Source: Nephrocerus scutellatus (Eukaryota; Arthropoda; Insecta; Diptera; Pipunculidae). From it: a stretch of DNA of 64,000 bases. The position numbers were made by a program, and so were the translations under genes. Each line of letters starts with the position of its first letter. Position 1 is the first letter of the stretch. Positions 46,259 to 56,902 of this stretch are shown one piece after another. The stretch spans positions 96,119,333 to 96,183,332 of the forward strand of contig OX352761.1 in the NCBI GenBank assembly GCA_947095585.1, in the 5' to 3' direction. Under the pieces are notes generated by a model. It saw nothing but the letters and a program-made list of their open reading frames with translations. It was not told where the DNA came from and did no database searches.

Positions 46259-47649
46259 TTGGCAAAATATGATTAAAAATTCATCGAATTAACAACAATT
46301 AATAATAGGTTATTTATAACTATTTGTTTTATTGTTATTCACAGACGTTACCTAAATTTATGCAAAACCGGGTAGGTAGAAAAGTGGGAAAAACTATGAT
46401 ACCATCTTTAGCCGAGTGAAGTACTTCTAAACTGAATTTTGCTGCGAGTCTCCCTCGACAAATTTAAACTATTGTACTTATCTAGCGGATACTCTGCATA
46501 TTTTAAATATGAACTACAGTTTGTGTAAAAATTAAAGCTAAGTCCGACCGTTATTACGTAATTGTTTACTTGTTACTTATGGATCCTGTCACGCCTTCTT
46601 TTTCCTAATTAAAATAGGCAATATGTTAATTTATTATCAATTATATTATTTCTCCGATCTCTGGAGAAGTATTGTAATGTCTTCTCTGTTTTTAATTTTG
46701 TCACCCTGTAAAATCAAACGGAAGTAACTTCAACCCAATATGTAGCTCGTTAGTAGTACTGATAGATTTAGTTTCCTAATTATACTTTACTATTGCAGAA
46801 TGCTATTTTACACACTGATACTCATTATCTAAACATGCGCACGTGTTGACACTAATGTACTTAATTTATCCCACAGAAGGGACTAGATGATATAAGATGA
46901 CAGTCACGTAGCAATTTGTGCAAAAGGAACTTTCATCGAATGATGTTTTACGTAGATATTTCGTCGGAAAGAGACAGCCGAACCAAACTCAGATGATGAT
47001 GAGCCAATACTTTTTGTTATGTAATTATGAGCCTGGAAGTGACAGCAACATCTATCAGTTGGGCCGAGATACTGTGCCGTGCAGAAAGCCTCGTAATTAA
47101 TTAGTGTTATCGCTGAGATCCTAAAACCGAAATTAATTAGCGACCGCGAGACGAGTAACACTACACGGATCAAAATCAAAGTGAATTACTAGCGTGGAAT
47201 ACTTATACCTTATATGCTCTCACGCTAGCAAGCACGACACCTTCTGGCAAATCCGACCCCTAATCTGAGATTTGTACACATCAATTTAAATCTCGTAGCA
47301 ACGTGTTTGCAATTACAAGAGATTTCCATATAGATTTGCTAAGCATGTAATGCCTAATCAGGATGACTTTCAATTTATTTCTTTTTTTATTCACTTGCGC
47401 TTTAATGATTTGGGTCGAAATAATTATGTGCTTTCATTTTGTTTGTCACGCAAGGTATCGATTTGACTGGTAACGCTTATCTTAATCGAAACAAAGAAGG
47501 AAAGAATTGCCCAAAAACATAATATTATGTGCGTGGCATTTTAAGCTGGCATCGTAAGTAAAAATTAAAATTTTTTTTTTTATTTTATTTAGTAAATTTG
47601 TTATACTTTGTAAAGCTATTATAGCTTTTCTTTCTTAATTATGTTGGCA
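46259..47649. other. No gene recognised
   Basis: About 1.4 kb. The 46860-47180 part is less AT-rich, with two overlapping frames on opposite strands, neither with a known domain. A T-rich run lies at 47571-47592. Confidence 0.5.
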
Positions 47650-48125
47650 TAACTTATCTACACCTTACACCGACAATGAAAAGGAAGAATTACTTGAATC
47701 AATCGAACGGGAAGTCCATGACCGCCCTCAGCATGATGTTGAAATCATTCTTATGGCTATGAACGCAAAAACAGATCGGGAGCCAATATTCAAGCTGTAC
47801 ATTGGTACACATAGTTTCACGAGAACACAAATGGTAATGAACAACAAGTCATAGCGCTGGGAGCAAACAATAATTTGGTCGTGTACAACTTGTACGCGGA
47901 AAAATATGTAACCAGAACCTAAGGATTGAAGGCACAGAAGTCCGCATTGCACATACTCCAAATACAAAGATGGTAATCGAACTTAAAGGCATCTTAGGCA
48001 TCAAGGCATGGAAGAGAACTTCCATAAGTTGCTAAATGACCAGGTCCACAAATGACCGTCGACCACCCTATGCTACCGCCACCAAGTATAGGCGAAGTTA
48101 GAAGAGAGATAATCGCCTAATAACA
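47650..48125 (+). pseudogene. LINE-B fragment, endonuclease and linker (copy 7)
   Basis: Pieces in shifting frames: DNEKEEL, a HDVEIIL segment, REPIFKLYIGTHSF and ASNNLVV (endonuclease centre), then after a deletion the linker LKGILGIKAW...ENFHKLLND and PPPSIGEV that matches LINE-B1 at about 21750-21890. No reverse transcriptase remains. Confidence 0.65.
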
Positions 48126-48229
48126 TAATTACCGTTGTCTGTTTGTCTGTATTGATATATAACGCTTTTATGTTGCCTCATCCCGCCTTAACCACTAGTC
48201 GTATTGAAGCCATATTCACACCATATGTT

Positions 48230-48480
48230 TGTTTGGTGCTCCCATAAGTTTAGGGTTTTTTGGATCTGCTAGGTGGCGCTGGAGTAAAGATATTTACGAA
48301 AATTTGTGATTATTGTTGGATTTGGTTCATATGTACACCGTATGTTCATTTGGTGCTCCGCTAAGTTTAAACTTTTTTCGCCCCGTTAGGTGGCGCTGGA
48401 GTCGAGATATTTACGAAAATTTGTGTTTATGGTTGGATTCGTTCGTTCGTTTGGTGCTCCGATTAAACGGTTAGGTGATA
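48230..48480 (+). repeat. Tandem repeat of about 100-116 bp
   Basis: The words TTTGGTGCTCC recur at about 48231, 48349 and 48449, and TAGGTGGCGCTGGAGT with GATATTTACGAAAATTTGTG recurs between them. A single AGGTGGCGCTGGGGT also occurs inside Helitron 2 at 57145, which suggests the repeat belongs to the Helitron family. Confidence 0.75.
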
Positions 48481-48539
48481 GAAAAAAGATGCCGCCTAGA
48501 CTTACTTAAGATTGATTTTCCTGTTGAATTTTTACACGC

Positions 48540-48930
48540 ACAATGTCCCTCGGGAATGCCGCATATATACTGAAATTGAAAGTTGGTGCATTTATCATGC
48601 TTCTTCGAAATATTAACCCAAAAGAGGGTTTGTTGAATGGAACTCGATTAATAGTCAGGAGTATTAATCGAAAGTGTATAAAAGCTGAAATTATCACAGG
48701 GAGTAATAATGGGGAAGAAATTTGCATTCCTAGAATTGATTTGGAGCCAAGCGAAAGTACTTTGCCATTCAAAGAACGAAGCGTCGCCAATTTCCATTGA
48801 TGTTAGTTTTTGCAATAGCCATCAACAAGAATCAAGGCCAGTCAATTGATCATGTCGGTGTATATCCTCCTGAGCTCATGGACAGTTATATGTCGCTTTA
48901 ACTCGAGAAAGATATCATAAAATTTTAAAA
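48540..48930 (+). pseudogene. Helitron Rep/helicase, C-terminal PIF1-like remnant
   Basis: The frame 48543-48800 reads LKVGAFIMLLRNINPKEGLL (about residues 11-30), NGTRLIVRSI and IPRIDLEPSESTLPFK. After a frameshift comes FAIAINKNQGQSIDHVGVY (about 48810-48866). These are the last conserved motifs of the PIF1-family helicase domain fused to the Rep nuclease in Helitrons, which unwinds DNA during rolling-circle transposition. The final arginine-containing ALSR motif is lost to a stop near 48901. The Rep nuclease and the ATP-binding motifs are absent, so only the last tenth or so of the usual protein is left. Confidence 0.75.
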
Positions 48931-49440
48931 GTCTTAGTTAAAAATACAGATTGTCAAGGAGATTTTCTTAAGAACTCAAGAATGTTTACAAAATCAGTTT
49001 AATTAAATAAATCCTGAACTAAATAAATAAACATGCCTATTTTTTGAATTTAATTTTATCCAAAGCAAAAACTTACTTTACTTTAAATTTTTTAGAGTAG
49101 TCATTATATTGGGACTCAAGTGAAAAAATTTAATTCCGTCATTATTGACGGGTACTCACTAGTAATAATAATAGTATTCGATACGGTCCAAGCAAAACCT
49201 GCTCTACAGAAAGCCCAACTGTTTCGCTGATACACAGATGCATGCTTAAAAAAATCCCAAATGTTTATGGATTAATTAACAAAAGACAAAATCCATGTAA
49301 AATTTTTCTGTTTCCCACTACCACATCTTACGTTTCTCGCTCTTTGCGACTGCTTATTTTTTGTACACTGTATTCACATCCCACAAACAAAGACGCATTT
49401 GGGATTAGTATGCATACAGTTGGGCTTTCTATAGAGAAGG

Positions 49441-49691
49441 TTTTGGGTGCAAGGGCTAGCTTCTCGCGACCATTTGTGTTGTGCATGTATACTTTTTGAA
49501 AACAAATGGAAGGGACCTAAAATTTAAGGCCGGATCCGAACGGCAAATTGAGAAGCTTTCTGTGACAAGTTATAACACTCGAAACGTTTGTTACGCATTC
49601 GCAAGAGGTGGGACACCGTGGTATTACTGGTATTCGAACCACCAACCTCTGCCAGTAGCGATGCGCTTTTCCACTGAGCCACGTCCCCCAC
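49441..49691 (-). mobile_element. tRNA-derived SINE (copy 2)
   Basis: Inverted. On the minus strand GTGGCTCAGTGG (A box) lies at about 49672-49683 and GGTTCGAATACC (B box) at about 49629-49640. The same body as in the 30.56-kb copy follows. The end beyond GCGAGAAGC differs from the other two copies. It generates a false plus-strand ORF. Confidence 0.75.
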
Positions 49692-49694
49692 TGA

Positions 49695-49725
49695 GACAGA
49701 GAGAGAGAGAGAAAGCAGAGAGATA
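49695..49725. repeat. GA microsatellite
   Basis: GACAGAGAGAGAGAGAGAAA followed by more AG pairs, next to the head of the SINE. Confidence 0.85.
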
Positions 49726-49739
49726 ACTCGGTAAAAAAA

Positions 49740-50045
49740 GGCTTTGGGTTTGGATGATACTCTAGCGGAGCCGATTAAATTAGGAGGTTCCGCAGTAAAC
49801 CAATCAATTTATGAACTAATAGTCCATGTATGAGAAGAAGAAACGATTCAGAAGACTGGCGAATAGGAATTCTATGTCTCACACATAAGAAGGGAGATAT
49901 TGTAACGTGCTGCAATTCATGCAATCATAGTATAACGCTGTTGAGTACGGTGCATAAGATTTTTTCCTTTAAGACATGATAGCCCCATATGCTGAAGTCA
50001 TCATAGATCCATCACAGTGTTGTTTTATCCCAGGCGTAGTACCAG
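49740..50045 (+). pseudogene. LINE-B copy 8, left part
   Basis: Degenerate pieces match LINE-B1 from the KAPGSD region to GFVPG: LGGS, QSIYELIVHV, EDWRIGILCLTHKKGDI and a C-FIPG segment at about 50023-50037. Similarity stops in the middle of the VPGKSTTDQI motif and resumes at 51687. Confidence 0.65.
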
Positions 50046-50167
50046 CACCGCAGAATAAATCAGTGCATATCAAGCGTGGGTATTCCGTGTTCTCATGCAC
50101 ATCGCTGCTGGTTAAACTGGAGATGATGTAGTTTGTTCAGCATTCGATGAATAGCATAGCTCATATA

Positions 50168-50467
50168 TATTGTATAGGTGCCCCCCAACCCCGGGGCCCG
50201 ATCACCTCCAAATTTTCACAAAAAGTGTTGTACACCGGTTATACACATGCGTATAAAATTTTGAAGAAAATCGGGTAAATTTTGTAAACAATTTGTATGG
50301 GAGCCCCCCGATCCAGAGGCCCGAGACGCCCCAAATTTTAATAGAAAGTATTGTCACCGGAAATATACATGTGTGCATGTATGGGAAGTGTGTAAAAAAT
50401 TTATTACAAGATCTGACCAGCCAGTTCGCCAGCCACGGGCACGCGAAGTTAATATAGAGAATTTAAA
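50168..50467 (+). mobile_element. HINE-like element (copy 12, 5'-truncated)
   Basis: Two units (TGCCCCCCAACCCCGGGGCC and GGGAGCCCCCCGATCCAGAG), a CCAGCCAGTTCGCCAGCC simple repeat at about 50417-50436, and the end GCGAAGTTAATATAGAGAAT. Confidence 0.75.
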
Positions 50468-50574
50468 AATAATGTCCGAACAGTAGTAAAAATTTTTGGT
50501 CATTCGTGAAAAGAATAAAAAATACCGTTGTCAACGTTCTACTGGTGAGTTGATGCCATACCCTACCGTAAAGT

Positions 50575-51686
50575 GGAACCAGTCTTTTCACAAGTTTGGT
50601 GAAAGCTAAGTTGTAGCACTTTATAGTTCAAAGGCATTTGACAGAGTTTGGCATCAAGCTCTTCTGTCTAAAATGCGTGATTTTGGAATCGATGTGTTGG
50701 ATGGTTTTATGTCTGATATTCACCGCATAAATACGGGTTTCTCTGAGGGCTGTGTTTTGTCTACGACACTCTTTCTTAATTTCATTAACGATCTTTCGTC
50801 TGTAACTTCTAATCCAATATATTCTTTCGCTGACAACAGTACTCTTAGCTTCTCTTATAATTATGTTCGCAGGTACACATCCTTTCTCTTAGGATATGGA
50901 ACTAAAACAATAGCGTATGTTAAGCTCGTTAAATTCTGGCCTTGACAGCATTGCAAATCGGGGAAAACACAATAAAGTCGAATTTAACGAATCCAAACCC
51001 CAATGCTGTTTTCTGTCGTTGAAGCGAAAGTAAACTCCAGCCATTGTACATGAATGGCACTTGCATCGAGAAAACTGAATAACCAGAAATTCTTGGTATG
51101 TGAACCAAAATAAGACCACATATTCGCAAAAAATTCTGCTAACACGGTGCAAGAAATATTTCACTCCTTCTGATTTGGCTACTATCTACAAGGCATTCCT
51201 TCGCACTAAACTTGAGTAAAACTGACACGTATGGTCAGAAACACCGAAGACCACCTTGAATCTGCTTGACAGAATACAAAACCCTGCGATAAAACATATC
51301 GGTGACGCAAATATAGCGATATCAATAGATTCGCTTAAACATCGCAAGAACGTTTCCTGTATGTCACTGTTTTATCGCTTCTTCCACCAGCGGTGCTCAA
51401 GAGAAATAGCCAGTTGCATGGCACCTCTCCTTGGATTCAATCGCAATACTCGTGGCGTTCTAAATGCTCATCAGTTTACCCTCAAGCCGATCTTCGGACG
51501 TACTGTTAATTTCAGAGGCTCTTTCTTTAGTCGTATGTGGAATGCTTTACCAAGATCTGTTTCCAGCATCAATATGATCCACAGGCTTTCAAAATGCATG
51601 CACATCGACATCTCCTCTTTTTTTTGTTGATACCTTAGTACCCACGCTGGTCCTAGCATCGGCGTGTGCCGTTTAAAACAAAAACT
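50575..51686 (+). pseudogene. LINE-C, reverse transcriptase to C-terminus (copy 6)
   Basis: The frame pieces give a degenerate motif A (ALYSSKAFDRVWHQALLSK at about 50620-50675), a deletion, INTGFSEGCVLSTTLFLNF (motif B) and SFADNSTLSF (motif C, with FADD changed to FADN, about 50824-50853). The C-terminal frame 51256-51630 has LLDRIQNPAIKHIGD, SLFYRFFHQRCSREIASCM and FRGSFFSRMWNALP. This copy shows the 3' end of the LINE-C coding region. It lies inside LINE-B copy 8. Confidence 0.75.
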
Positions 51687-52180
51687 GATCAGATTTCCAC
51701 CATTAGGAAGGTAATGGAAAAATTACTACAGTTTTTTAACTTACTATAGCTTATATAAGCTTGAATGCCGCCTATGATAGTATAGCCAGATGAGATCTTT
51801 AAAAAGCTATGAGAGAACTCGGCATCCTAAATAAACTGACACGACATTACCAATGTTATAATCCAAGTTAAAAATATCTGGATTGCTATAAAGGCTATTC
51901 AACATCAGTAAGGGGCTCCAACAAAGAGATGGACTGGCCTGCGTCCTCTTCAAACTGGCGTTGGAGTAAATGATCCGAGACTTTGAAGTAACGGCGAAAG
52001 GGATAGTAATAAGTTTATCTAGATACTGGCTTACGCAAACCATATTGACAAAGCTGTACAGGAAGCTTTCACATAGATCGAGTGAGTGGCACGATATCTA
52101 GTGCTGCAAATGAGGGAAAAAGAAACTACGTGGTGACCCAGGTCTCATTTGTCCCTCAATTAAAATAGTGGATCGCGAAT
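51687..52180 (+). pseudogene. LINE-B copy 8, right part
   Basis: Resumes with TDQISTIRKVMEK (about 51690-51725), a degenerate motif A (LNAAYDSIA, about 51760), KAMRELGIL, then pieces of the region around motif B (FNISKGLQQRDGLACVLFKL) and the following domain, fading near 52180 (SIKIVDREL). Comparison with LINE-B1 shows the join is collinear with 49740-50045. Confidence 0.7.
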
Positions 52181-53629
52181 TGGTCTCATAACCAATCAGT
52201 CGTACCAAAAAATGTATCGCTTGTGGTGAAGTGAACGCTTAGGCATACTGACTAGACCATTTTTCAATATTTGCTATTAAAAAAAATTAGCATGAATCTT
52301 ACATTGAGGGTTTCAACACTCTATGACATGAAAACGTTGGTTGCAAGCTCCTCAAAGAAGGTAAAAATCCAGCTTTTCACACGCACCACACGCAAATCGC
52401 CAAATGCATCACACGAGGTGACTCAGAAATGTTCCATGAGACTGAAATGCGCAGAAAATTTCAGCTCTCTAGATCGTGTGAAAGTTGGTTAATAAGGTCC
52501 TCAAAGAAATTGAAACAAACAGACAATCAAGGTTAATGCCAACTTAAATAAAAGTTTGTAAAAATACTTGGAAAATTAGCAAGAAAAATAGAAATCATTT
52601 GAGTTTACAGTCACAGTTACATTAAATGCGTTTTTAAAAAAAGTAAAATTTACTTGTAAGTATATGAATCCATATCATAATCGTCCTGTGCAATGTTCTC
52701 AAATCAATTTAAAAAATATATCTTTTCCACCACCTAAACTTAACAGAGCAAACGACAAAGCGAAACTAACCACAACCGCCGTCTACTGTGAAATACTCAC
52801 AGCTTGCAGCTCAGCTGAACATTTTGCTCATTAATTATATGCACAGTAGTCTCTGACAGCGTAAACAAATTGCAATTCAAAACTTTTAATTGCAAATTTT
52901 CTACGAAAATTAATAAACGGTACTGAGTTACCTAGTTAGTGTTTGGTAACGAAAGTTATGTTGCGTAATGGCAACATGGAAGGGTGCCGTTTCTTTGGCT
53001 TAAGGTTTAGCCTTTATGCTTTTGTTCTGTGCAAAAGGGAAAACTATACTCAACAGAAATATGACTGCGGACTTTCATATCGTTTTACTATAAATTGGCT
53101 AAAAGCATCGTATATAAAACGTCAATAATTATCATAAACCTGCATGAATGTATAAATAGTTAAAGCGACATTATAGGCATTCAGCGAAATAAATAAAAAA
53201 TATATTCCATTTTACAATCATCTTTGCTTTTGCCAATTGTTGGACACCCCAAGAGCAATTTTTACACTGATGACTAACGAAAAAACCAAATTTGCGGTAG
53301 CGAAGCACCAAGTAGCAAGTTTTTTATTAAATTAATAGAAATGTTTTTGTTTGTTTTGTTTAAATTTTAAAGTTATAACTTTTTGGCAAATATTTATTTG
53401 ACATTATTCCCTTCTTGCCAAAGAAATGTTTTCCAAATGTCCAAAAGTTATTAGATCTGGTGATTTAACTCATTTTGTCATGAAGGCATAACACCGGTGA
53501 TAATTTGTATTGATAATCTTTTGTGAGACATCCACTTCTCTGATTCGGTTAAAAGAAGCGGTATGTTATGTTTTGTGTATTTGTTTTTGTAGTTATGTGT
53601 AGTTTCAGAGTGGTTCCGCTGTGCACGCC
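52181..53629. other. No gene recognised
   Basis: About 1.4 kb. Plus-strand frames at 52271-52492 and 52943-53128 have no domain or context. The 53190-53500 part is AT-rich. Confidence 0.5.
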
Positions 53630-54700
53630 CATGTAAATGTCCAGCAATTCTAGCACTGAGTGAAACTCAGATATGTGATAATTCCGATACCTCGAAATTA
53701 ACTCTGCCTGGTCAGAACTTGGTGCCATTATTATTCCTTCGACGTGGACAATTTGTATCCGTAGTGATGTTGCGTTCGAACTTTTGCCTCAATTCAGCCA
53801 ATGTTTCAATCCAGAATTTAATTTAATTTGGCTCAAATTAAGGGTACAAGAGCGTTACATACACTACTGTTTCCTTCACAGAAGCCCCAACTTAGACAAT
53901 CTTTCAACTCAGAACGAGTTTGATGCACTGTCTGATTCAATTTTAAGAATTGTCACAAAATATCTTAAAACTGAAATCGTTATTGCGGGCGATTTCAATA
54001 TACACAATTCTGGGTGGGTTCGCCGCTCTGGTCAGACAACACCCGAAGGAAGGTGTGTTGAGATATTCAGTGGAACAGTGGAACTGGTCTTTGCATAAAT
54101 TTGGTGAAAGCAAAACTGTTTCACTCGATATTTCTAAGACACGGAGTTTGGCATCAAGCTTTTTTGTCCAAAATGCGTGATTAGAAGCTATCTTTTAGAC
54201 CGCTCAATTCAAGTTGTATTGGACGGTTTCAGGTCTAAAGTGAATCACGTAAATGTTGGCGTGCTACAGGGCTCTGTTTTGTCACCAACCCTCTTTCTCA
54301 ATTTTAATAATGATCTCTTGTTCACTACTTCTAATCCAATTCACTATTTCGCTGACGACAGCACTCTCAGCTTCTCATATAAGTTTGAGGAACGTCCCTC
54401 CACTTCTTATGTGGAGCTCAAACAACTACACATATTAAGCACGTTAAACTCTGACCTGGATACCATAATAAAATGTGGAGAAATTAATCGAGTAGAATTT
54501 AACGCTTCCAAAATCAAATGCTGTCTCCTGTCGCTAAGCGATACCTAAATCCTATGGCATTATTCATGAATGGCACACTCTGCCAAGCTCTGTCTTTCCA
54601 CAACACTGTGATCCACATGCATTCAAAACACAAGTTCATAGACATCTCCGCTCCTTAATGCCCACGCTTTTTCAAGCATATAGCCGACCCCTTTGCGCGA
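53630..54700 (+). pseudogene. LINE-C, endonuclease joined to reverse transcriptase (copy 7)
   Basis: The endonuclease is read as ILALSETQICDNSDTS (about 53645), CFLHRSPNLDN (53868-53900) and IVIAGDFNIHNSGW (53980-54018, GDFN intact). The frame then jumps at about 54080 to HKFGESKTVSLDISKTRS, a motif A equivalent with the second catalytic context altered. It continues in 54177-54548 with LLDRSIQVVLDGF, VGVLQGSVLSPTLFLNF (motif B) and HYFADDSTLSFSY (motif C, FADD intact, about 54345-54383). The linker of about 700 bp seen in copy 5 is missing. The end near 54700 has the words KHKFIDIS. Several stops make it non-functional. Confidence 0.75.
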
Positions 54701-54779
54701 ATTAAAAAATAATCAAAGTTTAATTTTTGACGTTGTCTTAGCAACAACCCACTACCAGTACCGCTAAAGTAACTTTATC

Positions 54780-55000
54780 GATAACGTTTTTTTAGTTTAA
54801 AAATCTTAAATACTATTAAAAGTATTGAATAAATAACTTAATGTCTATACTAGTATTAACACTACTTTCCATAATAAATATACTATTTGCTTAAATCTAA
54901 CAATAACATTTTTTTCGCTGAACATCACTACTATAATTGAAAGAACACAGAATTAAAAATTCTTCTGCTATATCTTATAACTAAAAACGTATGCTACTTA
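54780..55000 (-). repeat. LINE-F 3' UTR fragment, inverted
   Basis: On the minus strand TTTTTAGTTATAAGATATAG and GTTAGATTTAAGCAAATA, with ATAGACATTAAGTTATTTAT, correspond in the same order to the 3' UTR of LINE-F at about 3235-3440. Deletions separate the matching blocks. Confidence 0.55.
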
Positions 55001-55924
55001 AAATTACTTTCAATTAACTTCTTATGTTAGCCAACACGATCGGACCCAGGAATAGATTTCGCATTTGTCGTTTCAATGAGAAGAACAATCTCATTTACCT
55101 TGTGCGACTAAACTGTTCTAAGTTACAGATGATGATAAATACGGATTGTTAGTAAGTATCCGTCAGGCAGTCCTTCATCGGTTTATACTCTCGCTTATTT
55201 GGGTTATCCTAATACTATTATAAGAAAACATATTATTATTATTATTATGAGTATTTTTATTGAGATTATTTTCCCATCCCCTATCAGTTGGTTTATTTGT
55301 TCGCAGCGACTCCACTGCTGCAAAGATTGCTGTCCAAAGCATGTTCACTTGAATTTTCTTGTCCAAGCTTTATCGATAGAATCGGAATAGAATCGCTGAA
55401 GTCGATTGAACCTGATATTACTAAATAAATAACCGCCTCATCTCTTATCCCATGCAATAGTCCGGACATCCAGTGGAGCACAACTTTCGAATAGAACATT
55501 AGTCTACTCGTATTTGGCTTGTGTAAGAGTAGGTATTGTCATATGTTGTATTGTTACAGTTATTTGAGGGCAATCCTACAATCAAACCTACTCGTACTCG
55601 AGCACCTCTCTTCTAGGAGCTATTGGTTGTTAATGTTGTCCTGTAAAATGTATAAAATAAGAACGTGCATGAATAATCAATTGGACTCAAGGTGCTCATA
55701 AAAAGAAAGCGATTAGTGTAAGTTTTGCGTGCACGGCAGAGTTTACTGCACGCACACACATACACAGGAAATGTTGATATAAATGTAGAAAATAAATAAA
55801 TCCCATATTGGTTTTTTTTTTATAGAATTTAATGCATGTACAGTTGCAATTAAATACACCGGAAAACACAACGCTTAGCTTTAAAAGCTATAATCTTGGA
55901 ATATAATTATATATCCCTAAAGAT
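55001..55924. other. No gene recognised
   Basis: Contains an ATT trinucleotide repeat at 55231-55249. The frames are short and overlap on both strands without domain or context. Confidence 0.55.
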
Positions 55925-55950
55925 ATAAAGTCTTTATATCTTTATATATA

Positions 55951-56902
55951 CAGGGTTTTTCAATAAGAGCACTTCAACTTTTTTTTTGAATAAAACACAA
56001 ACTGTTCTACTTTTGAACTAACTTTTTTTTATTAACGAATTCGAACATATACATATGATACATTTAAGTATAAAACTCGATTTCTTTTGAATGACCACCG
56101 CGTGCACGTTTTACGAAGTCCAATCTTTGAACCCAATTTTCGACCACTCTTTCGCATAAATCGGCCGAAATTCCAGCAATTTCACGTTCAATATTGGCTC
56201 TGAGCTCTTGCAACGTCGCCGGCTTATTGGCATAGACCAATGACTTCACATAACCCCAAAGAAAATAATCTAGAGGTGTCAAATCACACGAGCGCGGCGG
56301 CCACTGGACGGGCCCATTTCGCGAAATAACACGCTCATCGAACTTAGTCTTCAATGACGCGATTGTATCGTGTGCTGTGTGGCATGTGGCCCCGTCCTGC
56401 TGAAACCACATGTCGTCCAAGTCCATTCCATTCAATTGCGGCCAAAAAAAATCGTTTATCATATCGCGGTACCGATTTCCATTAACAGTAACGTGGCGAT
56501 CGTTATCGTCGATGAAAAAATATGGCCCAATGACGCCGCCGGCATGTAATCCGCACCAAACAGTGACTTTTTCGGGATGCAACGGTGCCTCATGAATCAC
56601 GTGTGGGTTGCTTTCTGCCCAGTAACGCATATTTTGCTTGTTGACAAATCCTTCTAGCCAAAAGTGAGCCTCATCGCTGAAGATGATTTTTCGGTGAAAA
56701 TCTGCTCTTAAAGTAGCGGCAACAGAACGATAACTTTGATAAAAAATTTGCACGATTTGCAATCGCTGTTCACTTGTGTAGCATTCCATGATGAAATGTA
56801 TACTAATGAAGTTTCCAAATGACAAAAGAAAAATAAAAAATATGGCGTCGTTCGTCATCACTATTGCAGAAAAGTTGAAGCGCACCTGTTGAAACACCCG
56901 AT
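55951..56902 (-). mobile_element. Mariner-like element of DD41D type, internally deleted
   Basis: The inverted terminal repeats are CAGGGTTTTTCAATAAGAGC at 55951 and, reversed, CGGGTGTTTCAACAGGTGCG at the right end (about 56900). Both are followed inward by CTTCAACTTTT, and TATA lies on both sides. The coding region on the minus strand is described separately. Total length is about 950 bp, short for the family because of the coding deletion. Confidence 0.8.
56064..56789 (-). pseudogene. DD41D mariner-like transposase with N-terminal deletion
   Basis: The start is placed at MECYTSEQRLQIVQ, because upstream codons of the same open frame run outside the element through its terminal repeat. The N-terminal helix-turn-helix begins normally and is cut at VAATLRA, where the frame passes directly into the catalytic domain at DFHRKIIFSDEAHFW. 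Roughly a hundred residues of DNA-binding region are therefore missing. The catalytic domain is open and complete: SDEAHFW (first D), WFQQDGATCHT (second D) and LTPLDYFLWG (third D). 41 residues lie between the second and third D. That spacing is known from rosa-type mariners and Visitor elements. It would encode 241 residues; family members are usually near 340-350. The catalytic part looks intact, but specific DNA binding should be lost. Confidence 0.8.

Larger units (their letters stand above)
48130..49162 (+). mobile_element. Helitron 1, decayed, with 3' terminus
   Basis: The 3' terminus is clear: a 6-bp-stem hairpin CCGTCA-TTAT-TGACGG at 49136-49151, then GTACTCA and CTAG at 49159-49162, followed by T. 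This is the rolling-circle transposon end signature (hairpin, CTRR, T). Upstream lies a helicase remnant (48540-48930) and a repeat of about 115 bp (48230-48480). The left limit near 48130 is only estimated, from TTGTCTGTTTGTCTG, which resembles the first bases of insect Helitrons. Confidence 0.65.

Noticed and set aside
49481..49726. 81-codon plus-strand ORF
   Set aside because: It is antisense to SINE copy 2 and runs into a GA microsatellite.
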